A program made the position numbers and the translations under genes. The notes beneath the pieces were generated by a model, which had not been told where the DNA came from, ran no database searches, and was given only the letters and a program-made list of their open reading frames with translations. From Paragonimus westermani (lineage: Eukaryota > Platyhelminthes > Trematoda > Plagiorchiida > Troglotrematidae), in contig QNGE01000104.1 of NCBI GenBank assembly GCA_008508345.1, forward strand, positions 278,623 to 342,622: a stretch of DNA of 64,000 nt, read 5' to 3'. Each line of letters starts with the position of its first letter. Positions within the stretch are counted from its first letter, which is position 1. This document shows positions 13,657 through 25,110 of the stretch, in pieces.

Positions 13657-16332
13657 CGTAGTGCTTACATGTGATGTTGCACAATCTTGTTGAAACCAAA
13701 CACGTTTAGTTGTTGCGGTGCTAGTACAACATTCTACTACAGCTTTGAGAATAGGAATGCCCTAATTTGTAAATGATCATGCGAATAGAAGTCTCACCAG
13801 CAACATATTTTGTAAGAGGAGAAAGACTCAATGTTCCATGTTCCAACAAGCCATGATAGAGCAATAAGCTTTGGTGACTGGGGTGTGTGTGTGCGCGCCA
13901 AAAATGTGATTTCTGCACGAATCCATTTAGAAATAAAATCGTTTCGTCAGTAAATACGACTGAACATTTATCAGTTTCCGATAAATACCATGTGCGAAGT
14001 GACTCACGTTTGATCGCATCCGACAGCGGAGTATCCTGTAATCAAGCCCCTGGTAAAGCCGATTCTTGTATCTCTTCAAAGTGCTACATTCTTGAAAGAT
14101 CTGCCGCATGGTCTTTTAGGAATCGTCCTTTAAACTTCGAAGAACATCGTTAATGTGAGCGGTCAGTCACTTATTTGCAGCTCATGAATACGGCCCGTTA
14201 TAACAAAAGTTCCCATCAACCCTCGAACGGACTTACTGTTAACTGATCACGTGCCCACGTGCTTTGCACTAAATTTACTAATGCTGCCCTTCGCAATTCT
14301 ATCACAGACCTCATAAAGAAAAAACGGTGCAGTATGCTGTTCGGCTGCCAGATCACAGATATATCGTTCTTTTACGTACGTTCCAAGAGTGTTGTTTAGT
14401 TCCAGCGTGGAAATTCTTCTTAAGCAAGTTTTGAGCAGCTTCTAGGCGGCAAACGGAACAGAAATGTGTGATCCAAAGTAGCTGAACATAACCGGATTCA
14501 AGCAGATACATGTTCACACGCAGATCGAACTAAACATCATGGTCCACAAGCACCGAGCAAAGCAACTGATGTGCAAATACTGTGCTTTCTCAACGTGAAT
14601 GTTGGCTGAGGTGTCTGGAGGAGTCAGCTTAAGAGGCCAGAGGGATGACGACAGCACTTTATTACCCAGTTGCTGTGTTTGAAAATACTCGGTGATGAGG
14701 ATAATTGACTACGCTACAGTTTCCCATTTTGCACTTGAGCCCTTAAGTATTCTGTGACATACGGGTTAAGTGACTTGGCTCAGTGTCACTTGAGACAGTG
14801 GTATTTTGTACATGTGGTAAGCGTGTAGCACTGTTTAAAAAACGCAACTTTAATGCGAAGAGGGCCTAAACCAATTACAACTAGTGGCTAATTCGATTTT
14901 TCAGCAGATACCCCTCAGAAAGTATTAGTGAAACGAAGTGGAGAGATGGTGTGCCTCCAACAGTTGGCTTCTACTGTAAGCTGTTTGGCAGACACACCAT
15001 ACGCTACCATCTAATGTATGTTCCTCCTTAATCAACTTCTCACAGTGTTCCTTTTTGTCTCGAGCAGCCGGGATGATGGAATGTGGTTGACTGTGGCTAG
15101 CATGTCTTCCGTTATACTGTTCAGTTAGCACAACAATCGGCAGTTCCCTACGCCATCTACATGAGACGGTTAGTCTCACCAAAATGCCTTTGCAGTGGTC
15201 TGCTAACTAGTCCAGACACTATATACCCAGGCTAGGAGGTGCCACTGATCGAATACTGTACATGTTGCATCCGTGATTTCTGCTGACAGGCGTCAGACTC
15301 GCTTGGATGAGTACCGTTTCAACATTCAGTACAGGGCTTGCCTCACTCATATGGCCCTTCAGAGGACACTGTCAATGACCAAAGCCCATATAATATGAGC
15401 GGATTGCATAACTACCAGCAGATAGAAGACCGGCTTACCAAAGTGTTGTGCGTGTACATTCACCATAATACAAACACACCCACTCGTGCATATCACCCTG
15501 AACCACCGTCGGCTTGATAAATGGGTACAGTCAACCACTATTTAATGTCTTCACCCGCTGAGTCTTTGTGCTCTCACTCAGCAAGAACCAACAGATCCCT
15601 GGGTCTGTCAGCCTACTTATGTATACAGTAGTTGTGTGATCCCGTCCGCTGTTGAATCCCAGAAAACCCCTTTGGGACGTCATGAAATGAAGTGACACAA
15701 ACGCGAGTGATATCCAGACTTCTTAAAGTGGAAAATGTATGGTAATAGCTGACTCAAATCATATCACATTTCCCGTGAAAACGTACGGAGACGGCCAGTT
15801 TACAGCCCGGTTTGTCCAATCTTCATCATACGCTGTACGCACTGGAGCGCTGTTTTCATACACATCACTATCTAAACTGGGTTTTAATAGGGATATCTAA
15901 GATTATTTGGCTCTGAGTTTAATACCTTCAGTTCACTTACCAGTTTGCCAAGAACGGCCGAAGAAAACTAAGGACACAGTTCACATATGTTTCATGCTCA
16001 AAGAGAAGCAATGGTATACGTTCAATCCAACTGGTTTCATTGTTTCAAACACATCGTTTAGGCACACTTCGGTAAAGCGCCCCACCTTTCGTCCTTCAAT
16101 GCACTGTCCATTTTATTTGGTTGACTGATGGTGGTATGTCAGTATGTCCGACAATTCTGTTGGCTTTAAAGGCCCCAGCTTGGGTTGAGATCTGAGATTC
16201 AAGACGGTCATTCATATACCTTAATTCAACACAAAAGAGACCATTCTCTTGTTGGTTTGGGCGTTTGGGCCATATTTTTCAAAATCAGCAGCTCCTGAAC
16301 AAATACAGAAGAAAACGTTATTCCGTAGAACT
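13657..16332. other. Stretch without recognisable genes
   Basis: Open frames are short and unlike known families. One detail is a sequence near 15931-15946. On the minus strand it is a good donor (CTG|GTAAGT), and on the plus strand it reads as an acceptor, but I could not define a full exon from either. A GT/GC alternating tract lies near 13883-13898. Confidence 0.45.
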
Positions 16333-16515
16333 TTAGAATGATGTATTTGATTTCCGTCCAGATTTGTCACTACCTTCGAACGTGTTACTGTAAACCCTCC
16401 AAACCGTCTGTGGTCTTTTGCTGTCAACGACTGTGTGGAAAACCAGTTTCTCCCTTCGGAGATCATGCCCATAATAATTCCAGACACCCGGTTCATCAAA
16501 ATCGAGTTGTATTTG
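16333..16515 (-). CDS. Candidate terminal exon, product unrecognised
   Basis: On the minus strand an acceptor-like TTGTTTTCAACAG precedes an open stretch of exactly 60 codons plus TAA, in phase 0. The peptide is charged and aromatic in a protein-like way, for example FDEPGVWNYYGHDLRREKL near its start, and ends SDKSGRKSNTSF. The antisense strand is also open for 138 codons (16338-16754), and an open antisense frame is common opposite real coding DNA. I do not recognise a domain. A preceding exon might lie in 16589-16890 on the same strand, but no well-placed donor was seen. The open length alone is within chance expectation, so the claim rests on the acceptor and the composition. Confidence 0.3.
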   Translation of the reverse strand, partial: QIQLDFDEPGVWNYYGHDLRREKLVFHTVVDSKRPQTVWRVYSNTFEGSDKSGRKSNTSF

Positions 16516-16588
16516 CTGTTGAAAACAACAGTATTTCACTGACAGATAAAAGAATGCCATTTGACAGAAGTGTTTCTGCACTTGGAAC

Positions 16589-16890
16589 TTATTCAACAAG
16601 ACCGCCCTCTTCACACTTAGGTGAACCGCACGAAGAACGTCCATTGATACACTCTACACAGTTATTTCGGTTCAAGGTTCGAGCTGGGTTCTTCAGCACT
16701 CCTGGTTTCGTTGGATTCCCGCCAAACGACTCCACACTTTTTGAGTCCCGATAATGCATGTAGAAGCCCTTTTGGTAGGTGATTTTGTCTGATGTAGTTT
16801 TCACTATGTACCGATGTACAGCTTTGTAGTGATGCAACGTGTCATAGTCCCAAACGTACTTGCACAAATCCGGGAACTTTTTGCCGTTTT
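16589..16890 (-). CDS. Candidate coding segment, product unrecognised
   Basis: A minus-strand frame of about 93 codons plus a short upstream extension ends at a TAA at 16589. It contains KFPDLCKYVWDYDTLHHYK and a cysteine-bearing tail (NNCVECINGRSSCGSPKCEE). The cysteine spacing does not match a family I can name. No confident acceptor or donor was found, so boundaries are arbitrary. It lies just upstream, in transcription order, of the candidate terminal exon at 16333-16515 and could belong to the same gene. It could equally be a chance open frame. Confidence 0.2.
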
Positions 16891-17410
16891 TGTCAAGTTA
16901 TCCTCTGGTAACTGGTTGAAATGAATAAGACTGCGAGTTCATCGTTTCGTTTACTGCATTAACGAACACTTATAAGTTACTCGGTGAACGAGATATTCAC
17001 CACAAATACTTGATCATAATGAATCAGATTATTTCCTTAACAGATGTGACGGTGGGAAACCGTAAACTTGAGGGGAATCTCAAGTGCACAACAAAATCCA
17101 AGCATACCAACAATTTTGTTACAACCATCTTTAACATATTGGAAACCATAATGAATATAAGACATTCGTAAAGGAATACTTTTACGCATTCTGGTCAAAA
17201 GCTAGTCAGAGCGAAGCCAAGTTAGGAGAAATCCTTTACAGTAAACGACACGTTAACGAAACTGGTTAACAAAACAGATGAAACATGGATTATTTTCTAA
17301 ATTTGTTCTGGTGTGTACGAACCGCGTGTGAGTCAGATGTGCTAATCTGGTCACAAACTTTAATACGACAATAAAGCTTTTAGTGTAATGTGATCAACAA
17401 AATAACTTAC

Positions 17411-17837
17411 CCGATCGAATCGAAATTCAAACTTCTGCTTTTTGTGTATTTTTTAATCCAAGCTGAAGTGTCTTTGTCCTCCATAGCCTCTACAGGTAAA
17501 ACTTGGCGATCTTTTACAAAGGCATGGCTCAGAATATCCCACACTGGCATATATGATCCGGAAGTGTCATACAGATTAACCATAGATCGATGTCGACGGT
17601 CGATTGTGCTGACTGTCGCTCCTGACACTCGTGTTGGTCCTGTACACCGGAGTGCTTTCTCCCTGACCTGCTCGACAGTACCCAAGCTCACCCTGTCCAC
17701 TCGGTCATCTGCTTTCACACTGACAATCCCATTTGGTGAGGTTGGCTCTACATGCTGAACAATTTCGAAGAAAAAATGGGAGTTGCCGGTTTTCGACCAC
17801 AGAATGCTAACTGTGTGGCTACGCGAAGATTGTCGAC
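17411..17837 (-). CDS. Candidate internal exon with consensus splice sites, product unrecognised
   Basis: On the minus strand an acceptor (AATGTCTGCAG) opens a 427-nt stretch with no stop in one frame, closed by an excellent donor, TCGG|GTAAGTTA. It encodes about 141 residues with a mixed, protein-like composition: QSSRSHTVSILWSKTGN at the start, EQVREKALRCTGPTRVSG in the middle and AMEDKDTSAWIKKYTKS near the end. The SSRSH string recalls the kinesin switch I motif, but the LxDLAGSE motif that should follow is absent, so I do not call it a kinesin. It may be upstream of 16333-16515 in a minus-strand gene. This is the best single exon candidate in the window. Confidence 0.4.
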
Positions 17838-20800
17838 CTGCAGACATTGGGGTAAACAGCTAGTAGACTTTTGTCAGGAAGGTTATGGGCAGTTTCTTAA
17901 TGGGACTTCATTACCAGCACATGTTGCTTGTATTCGTTGAGTAGGGTGCTGTAGGAAGGAAGATTAAGATAATGGGTTCTCTGTAATGATATTTTATTCC
18001 ATTGTAATTTCGCAGTGTTTATGGCGCTTAAACTAGCTTATACAAATACGGTAATACATGTGTATATGATTATTGGTTAGCAGTTTGAATTCGAACTCGC
18101 ACCAATGGAGTACCACTCAAAGTTGGTCACAGTTTTCAAATTTAAATGAAGTATTAGACAGGCTGTTATGATCTCATGTTCGCTGCTTATCTAGGTTGGA
18201 GTGAAGAGGTCTGCTGTGGCCAAAGCGTATGCGCTGATCGCTGTTAAATGTTGAACAAATCAGGAAATCAGAATATGGTGTCTATGAAAGTTTCACAAGC
18301 TGTACTGTACTTGACGCAAAATACTGAAGTATAACACACAGAAGCACTAATCTTCAATGTTTCGTAGTATGAACCTGAGCTGTTCTGTCTTCTGACATGA
18401 GCGGTATGTGATATTAATTCTGTTAATTCAGTTTTGTATTTTTAATTACGAAAATCTGTGTTTCTGTCAGGGTCTAGAGGAGTCGTATTAACCGACTTGT
18501 AATAGACCGACCACGCTGTTCATTTGTCTAATCACTGAGTGTTGAACACGGTGTGCCCAGAGAGAACTGAGGCAGATGTGCATGCGTGGAAACTAGAAAC
18601 AGTGGACTTGAAGGACCCTACACGATACTGAGACTTATTGATCATAGTTTAAAAAAGCCGTAAGGAAATGAGAGGCGTTTAATACTGCTTATCACTTGCA
18701 AAAACAACCATATTTTGTTTAATTTTGACAAATCCAAGAATTTTTGAGGATAAAATAACTTGCGGAATACGTTGCTGATTGTTTTGGGTTAGAAGTAATT
18801 TTCAGCACATGTGGAATGGTGAATTATCAGCACACGTAGTAACAGTGTGCTCTCCGTCGTTCGTACCTTTATATACATATATGTGTACGTGTAAGATAAC
18901 TACACAGTACCACTGAGGTTTAGTGACTATATTTCATTCGATTAGTGCAATCCCGCCTTCGTTTACATAACACAATAATTTGATTTAGTTAAGCATGATT
19001 ACTGATAAGGATCAGCGTTCATGACTATCACAAGTGGCACCATAGTTCATCTTAAGAACTGCCACTAAAGCAAAATGGAGTCAAGGTCATACCAGCAATC
19101 GTTACGGCATGCAGAAGATAATCATGACATGTGACACACGTAGACATACTTGCTGACAACAATAGTGTAAGAATCGCTCAACGTGTGACTTCCGAAGACT
19201 CTTGACACTTTTTCATTGCTGTCGCTAAGCTCCAAACCACCTACGGTCTAACACGTCTGGTGCACATTTTATAATTCATATCTATACTATCTAGGTGACA
19301 GACAACAGTTGTAAATGTTCATCTACTGCAGCGGACATTCCTGTTCAGAGGGTCAAGGTTAAGGTGTTATGAAAACATTGAAAACGATCACAAATTCACT
19401 ACAGTTACTTAAGTTTGGGGAACTGGAATGAGGCGCAGATGCGTTTTTTTCCGGTGCACACGGCTGCTCATAGTATTTTAGGTGAGAATTCAGCTAACAT
19501 ATCGAACGAAAGACAGGTGCACATCAATATATCAGGTTTACGACCTGCTAACTTCGTGTTATTAAAGAAGTGACTTGAGTTCATCGGTTGGAATGTTTTT
19601 AGATATATAGTACGAAGTTTGGATGCTGACTGTCAGTCTGTACATAACTAAAGCACTAACCAATCATTTTATGATGGTATAAGACAGTCTATTCCAAATT
19701 CCAGTGTTCTTGTCAATCCTTAGGATTGATGAGTCTGATGTAATACGTAATTCAAACGAGCCAAGATATTTGAGCAACCTCCGTGTGAAATCCACACGTG
19801 AATACAAAATATTGGTATTTCTTCCAGATATTTGTGAGACGTTCTGCTTCTGTGCAGTTTGTGTGTATTGCAATATTATCGTTAACTACTTTGCGACCTA
19901 CTCGAATACGTAGGCAGCTATCTGTGTTAGTGTATTAATTCGGATATACTTTCTAAATGTTACTTAGTTGAACACTTCATAACTCATGACAAACAAAATC
20001 GCAAATTCCTATATAATAGTTAACTGTTCCAGCGGGTTATGTAAACGATAGTGCAATCAGCTACTAGGTAAATCTTCGACCTTCACATTTCGATTCAGCT
20101 CTGCAACACCTCTGGAACTAGTACGATGACAGGATTGTAGAGTACAATCATGTGAACATATTAGTGGGGCATAAACGGAGACATCTTAGAGGTTACTGAA
20201 TGTGCGATCACTGTTTAGTCTACTGATTTAAGAATCTTCTAGCTGTAAACGTGTAGAATGTGGTGTAACGGAATATTCGTACAAACGCCGTATGTGGAGA
20301 TTGAAGATCAAGCGTGTTATGAATGTCTTTCATCCATTAGATATGGTATGGTAATTTTGATACATCCCATTTTTATTCAGAATATACTGACAGCTACCAG
20401 AACAATTGGGAACTAGCAACCATAAGTCCATTTTCCACAGACAGCTAGTTTTAAGCCATAGCAAACAGGTCAGTGAAAACTATTCACTGGAATATAAAGG
20501 GTGAATACAGAAGGAAACCTTGATTCATTTCATTTTGTTATTGAAATAAGTGGAGTATAAGAATAAGAAGAGCTACGTGCCGTGAGTATTACGTAGAAGA
20601 AGTCTAAGTGTGTGAGTTACAAAAGCTAAGCTCACACCACACATGCTCTGAATGCTCACAACCTGATAGCCGGCTGAGCGGTATTAGTCACAACCGATAT
20701 AGTTACACCATAAACATTTCGATCTAACCAATATGTTGATCTCATTTTGAATCAAAATATGATTGACGTTTTGGCATACGGATAAACACGATCACATCTC

Positions 20801-21049
20801 GGTAGACACAAAATTATTAAACGTATTAAAAGTAACAAAACAACCAACGACATTTTTGTGGTGAGTAATTCATGTAAGCCATTCTGATCGGTTACGCAGT
20901 CCGTAGATCAGTGCAAATATCTGGAACAATAGTTGAAAATGCACAGAAAGTCAGTCTGCCCAAAATCCTAGATGATATTATAGGTATACAAAGTAAGGTG
21001 GCATAAGTGGTTAATAGCCTACAAGTGAGTTATTAATTGCAAATTTCAG
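17838..21049. other. Stretch without recognisable genes
   Basis: If the candidate exon at 17411-17837 is real, part of this could be intron or upstream sequence of a minus-strand gene. Frames at 19664-19913 overlap on both strands and lack clear splice sites. A short TATATACATATATGTG tract lies near 18870. Confidence 0.4.
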
Positions 21050-21291
21050 GAGCTACCTTTCTTATGGTGAATGTGCGGTTGAGATTCACAAGGTACGTGT
21101 ACCCGAGAGATTGTAAAAGTCTCGTAACCGATCTTCAGCTGAACAATAAGCACCTGGTGAATATGACGCTCAACCTTGTAGTGGTACAAATGAAGGGTGT
21201 TCGGAATAGAATCTACCATTTTGAGTTTGATCTGAATTCGGCGTTTATAAAGTGTGATCTCAGAATAACCGCTGTTTTTCCTAATCGATGA
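21050..21291 (+). CDS. Candidate terminal exon, product unrecognised
   Basis: A strong acceptor (AATTGCAAATTTCAG) precedes an open stretch of 80 codons ending in TGA. The peptide is rich in basic and hydrophobic residues, for example MVNVRLRFTRYVYPRDCK, then NLVVVQMKGVRNRIYHFEF, ending RITAVFPNR. No transmembrane segment or known motif is apparent. The minus strand is also open for 106 codons (21046-21366). A plus-strand gene would need upstream exons, which I could not identify. Length is within chance expectation; the acceptor and the protein-like sequence are the support. Confidence 0.35.
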
Positions 21292-21375
21292 TGGAACTAG
21301 TTTATAATATTGGTGATACATTTGTAACTGACGGTTTCTAGATGTGTGTTTCATTCCGGGTTCCATGATTGCCTT

Positions 21376-21440
21376 AAACAGTGGTTCCCAAGTTTTTCAC
21401 CTCATCCACCCTTTGAATTCCTAAGTGCTGAATCACTGCC
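21376..21440 (+). mobile_element. hAT-type transposon end, probably non-autonomous
   Basis: The sequence CAGTGGTTCCCAAGTTTTT is followed by CACCTCATCCACCCTTTG. This is the usual start of hAT superfamily inverted ends (CAGNGGTTCCCAA...) followed by the CAC...CC...TTTG subterminal stretch seen in many animal hAT relatives. The matching inverted end and the 8-bp duplication were not found within a few kilobases, so the element is truncated or has diverged at its other end. No transposase (RW-x7-dimerisation or BED domain) is visible nearby. Confidence 0.45.
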
Positions 21441-24400
21441 CATCCTTGGGTATGCATTATGTACCCATTAAGGTCAGGACACTGACAATCAGTCACATGT
21501 AAACAAGTACGCTCTTAATAGATGCAATAATGCAGTTGAGATCAGTGCAAGCGCATCTACCTGTAGACACCAAGCTGAAATCCACAACGAAGAATGCCTA
21601 GATACCCACACCTGAAAATGTGAGTGGTTTGTGTCGTACAGTTTCCTACTGCCACCTCCCAGGAGGCAGTCGTTTTGAAAAAAGATGATCTCGAAATTTG
21701 AGCACAAACGGTCATAGCAGATTTCGAATCAATGAAGTTTAATTTAACAAATACATCGTCGTCTGACTTAACTTGAGACGATCACAAATAAATTGAATTA
21801 CCTCTCACCCCCCAGGTGCATATTCAATCCCTCCAAGGTAGATCCGTCGCCTCTCTTTGTTTCATTGAAATAGGGTCATACCTATGTAACAGCGTTCGTT
21901 TTGAACGGTGCTACACTGGTGGCATCCAAATCAGTAAACCACACACAAATATTCTCTGATAGACCTCCCGGGCTGATTCTCAGTAGAAATCGTGAGTGCA
22001 CCTAACAAGAAAGGTTTGCAATACGCGGCTACAGCTGCTCGGACTTTCCAACTTTAGCAGAATATATGTCAACTGAACACAACATTAGGCGTGCACGTGC
22101 TCAGGGATGCCCCAGATGAGGCCGAGCCCATCTGTCGAACGCTAGACATACGCGGACATGATAAGAAGAACGTAAAAGTTAACAAGAATCGACACGCCGT
22201 TAGGAGAAATTCAAAAATCCTTCATGAGTAATTAGGAACAGTCACTTTGCTATTCAAACAATTATACCAAACTTCCAGCGATACTGATTTGAAATAAGAT
22301 GGGATGACTTTGCAACTGCTTCGTGAAGGACCAAGTTCGTCAAATTGAAGACTCTGACCTGAAAGCTCTTCAATTTCCTAATAGGAAAAGCGTGTACTTA
22401 GATGTGATCGTGTTGCGAACGAAGTAAAAATACCGGTCGGATTTCTTGTTAACATTATGCACTGTGTAAAGGAGGTGACATATGCAACTATACAATGCTC
22501 TACGGCTAAGCACTTATCTGTTACATTGAAAGAACTAATGAAGACGTCTAGAACATGACAGTGTATCTCCTGTTTGAAAGTATACCTAACGAGTCAGACA
22601 ACGCCCTGATACCAGAAGACTTCGTTAGCATGTACGAACCTCCACCAAGCAAGTAAGAATTATCCGATGACTGGAAGACTATTACCATTCATGAGCTCAA
22701 CAGAACCGTTAGTTCGGAAGGAATGTACGAAGGTTACAGACAATATTGTAGCGAGAAGGCGTCCAATAAAGCACAATCTTTATTGTCCAAATCGCCAGTC
22801 ACATGCAACGCGCACTCTCTCGTTTATGAGTCACAATTNAAATTACCCAAGTTCCTCTCGAGAGAATACTTCAGAAGTGCTGCCATACGAGTAACCGCAT
22901 GCAGATATGTTTGAGTGGATCAATGAAGAAAATTATGCTACCATGTGGAAGTGCGAGGGCACGCCTCCAAGAATGCTGAAGGTTAATAACCAAACATGAG
23001 CCCATTTTTCACTTGGGTATGCGTATAAGGATCGGTAGAAAGTGCATATACATATTTTTCTTATTATATACACTTTTTGACACTTGTAAAGCTCGGGCCT
23101 TAGTGTGCATCTTTGATTTTCCGTGACCTACTAACTGTTTTGTTAAATGCGTCAAATGGGTTCAGTTGTTCATCCCTAACAATGTGTCCATTGTGGTCAG
23201 GTGATCCCGAGAGGTGCATTTTTAACTGCCGCTGGATTTTTATCTTCTTATCTCAAGGAACTCCTTGAATGAAAGAACGTGTATATAATAAGTGAAACTC
23301 TATGCAATAATGAAATCGTCTCCATCAACAAACCAAAATAGATTACGACGCATTACTGCTCAATAAACCCACATTTTGCTTAGTAACAAATACTGCCGCG
23401 AAATTTAGAAGGTATCGAATCGGTTAACTGGTAGCAGCCGCTCTTCACAACAGTAGTTTCGTGATACTAAAAAGTTGAACTGTAATTCTGGAAGTTCACT
23501 GACCGTTTCATCATAGAAATGACAGCTTAAAAATAAAAGAAGAGAAGGGCCAGCTGAGTAGCCTTCAGTTACCCTCAGGGTGTGTTGAAGGTTTGGCTGA
23601 GTTTTCCAGACATACTTAAGACGAATATATGTTGATTGATGAAGAACTGTCGGCATCAAACTGGCATAGAAAAAAGCACTTATAAATTTCAACCAGCTGT
23701 GCATGAGGAAATTTTCCTCAATGGTCTAACGCTGCCGAATAACTGTAACTATGCACAAAAGCTTATATACTGTCACTCTCGGCCGATTGTCGACGCAATG
23801 TCCATTCTTCTGTACCCAAGTTTGTCATCCATGGATGGCAACTTCAAGGAATTCCGTCTGAGCACCCTCTAGTACACAAACGTCTTCACTCGCGTCAAAG
23901 GTGAAGTAAGGTTTATTTTCCTTTGGGGGGTATGATATTCATTGACCACCCATGATGTGGTAAGATGGGTATCTTTTGAGTCGTTCTCAGCTTATAGGCT
24001 TAGATTCTTAAGCACTCTCCCCAATCGTCAGAAATTTGGGTGATCCTAATTTTTGTGTTTTGCCCATGTGAGCCTCAAGCCCGTTTCCAGAGAACGGTTT
24101 GTAATAAGACAAGTAGACGAAGTCGGATTTGGCAACCCCCCTCATTCCGTGGTCAAAATTCCTTTCGTGCCTCCACCTCGTTGCCTTAAATCCCGTTTCA
24201 AACAAAACAGGAAACTAGCCAGAATATGGTTTGTATAGAATGTTTCACACTGTGGCTTCAAGAAACTTCGGTTTTAAACCTTATGCAACTTGGAACCTCA
24301 ACGTCATCAATATAATATGTTCTGTGGTCGTTTGTCCCAGCCTCAGGCTCCATATCAAACGGCCTGTGAGATTCTATTTCATGAATAATGGTGAAAAGCA

Positions 24401-24933
24401 ACCCAAAGTCACAAGAAGCTGATGCACGCAAATGCACTGCAAAGTAATGTTCAGTGAGCTGACTCTCTAGTGAGCAATGTAGAACTGTTGACATTCACCA
24501 GTTTAAGATGCAGCCCTATAACTAGACGTGCTCAACGACTTACCATAGAAGAAATTTGTTAAGGGTAGGGTGTAGACTCAATAACCAACGTGATAAATCG
24601 GACATATAGCAGTTATTTATTAGCTAACTTTAGTAAGTTCTGACCGGTTATCCTCGTAGTGATCAGACGGTCAGTTTATGCTTTCAAAATGTCTGCACAC
24701 GAACTAAGTGTCGAAAATATCTTGCTGTCTGTGATTATCGAGCTAACAAATCACAAGTTTGTGAAACAAAGACGTCGGATCCCAGAACCGAGGTTGCGGG
24801 TTTAATTGGTAATGCCTGTTACAACCTCTGCCAAACCAAACATGAAGGAAGGTTGTGCGTTGAACACCGCTCAAGACTGATGGCAGCTTTCACATTCTGA
24901 TAAATTTTTCCGCCAGTCCCTCACGAAATGAAA
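21441..24933. other. Stretch without recognisable genes; one ambiguous base
   Basis: I see nothing I can name. Small open frames occur on both strands at 22667-22914 and 23405-24494. Position 22839 is an N, that is an unresolved base in the assembly, and it falls inside two of those short frames. Confidence 0.45.
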
Positions 24934-25110
24934 CAATGTGTTTGAGTTTTGCTCATGTTGGAGCTCGTCAGTAATGCCACAGTTGGGATTTGAACTCCGG
25001 TAACGTTTTCATTCATCAACCGTATCTATCCCTGTGCTACTGACATCACATCGGTAATGACCGAATTATCAAATGCGGATGTTCAGCCACGTTGGCTTGT
25101 TAGTAATGCC
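24934..25110 (-). mobile_element. tRNA-derived SINE copy with decayed hammerhead
   Basis: On the minus strand this copy aligns by eye with the SINE at 33037-33351. It carries a GCTGAACATCC block, TTTGATAATTCGGTCA, a B-box-like GAGTTCAAATCCC and then the hammerhead region. The hammerhead core reads GCATTACTGACGAGCTCC...AAAACTCAAAC, so the GAAAC box is AAAAC and stem II is mispaired; it should not cleave. It supports the 5' half of stem I as GCATT. The copy starts with another GGCATTACT-like motif at about 25100, hinting that a unit repeat existed. Confidence 0.65.

Noticed and set aside
13935..13980. Hammerhead-like CTGATAA...CGAAAC on the minus strand
   Set aside because: The core is CTGATAA rather than CTGATGA, there is no GTC after a stem III, and stem II does not close properly.
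14925..15182. C2H2 zinc finger on the minus strand (CVCQTAYSRSQLLEAHH)
   Set aside because: Cysteine spacing is C-x-C instead of C-x2-4-C and no repeat of the finger follows.
16338..16754. 138-codon plus-strand open frame
   Set aside because: It overlaps minus-strand candidate exons, lacks recognisable sequence, and one frame of this length is expected by chance in 64 kb.
17780..17837. Kinesin call from an SSRSH string
   Set aside because: The switch II/LDLAGSE block that should follow within about 50 residues is absent and nothing else matches a motor domain.
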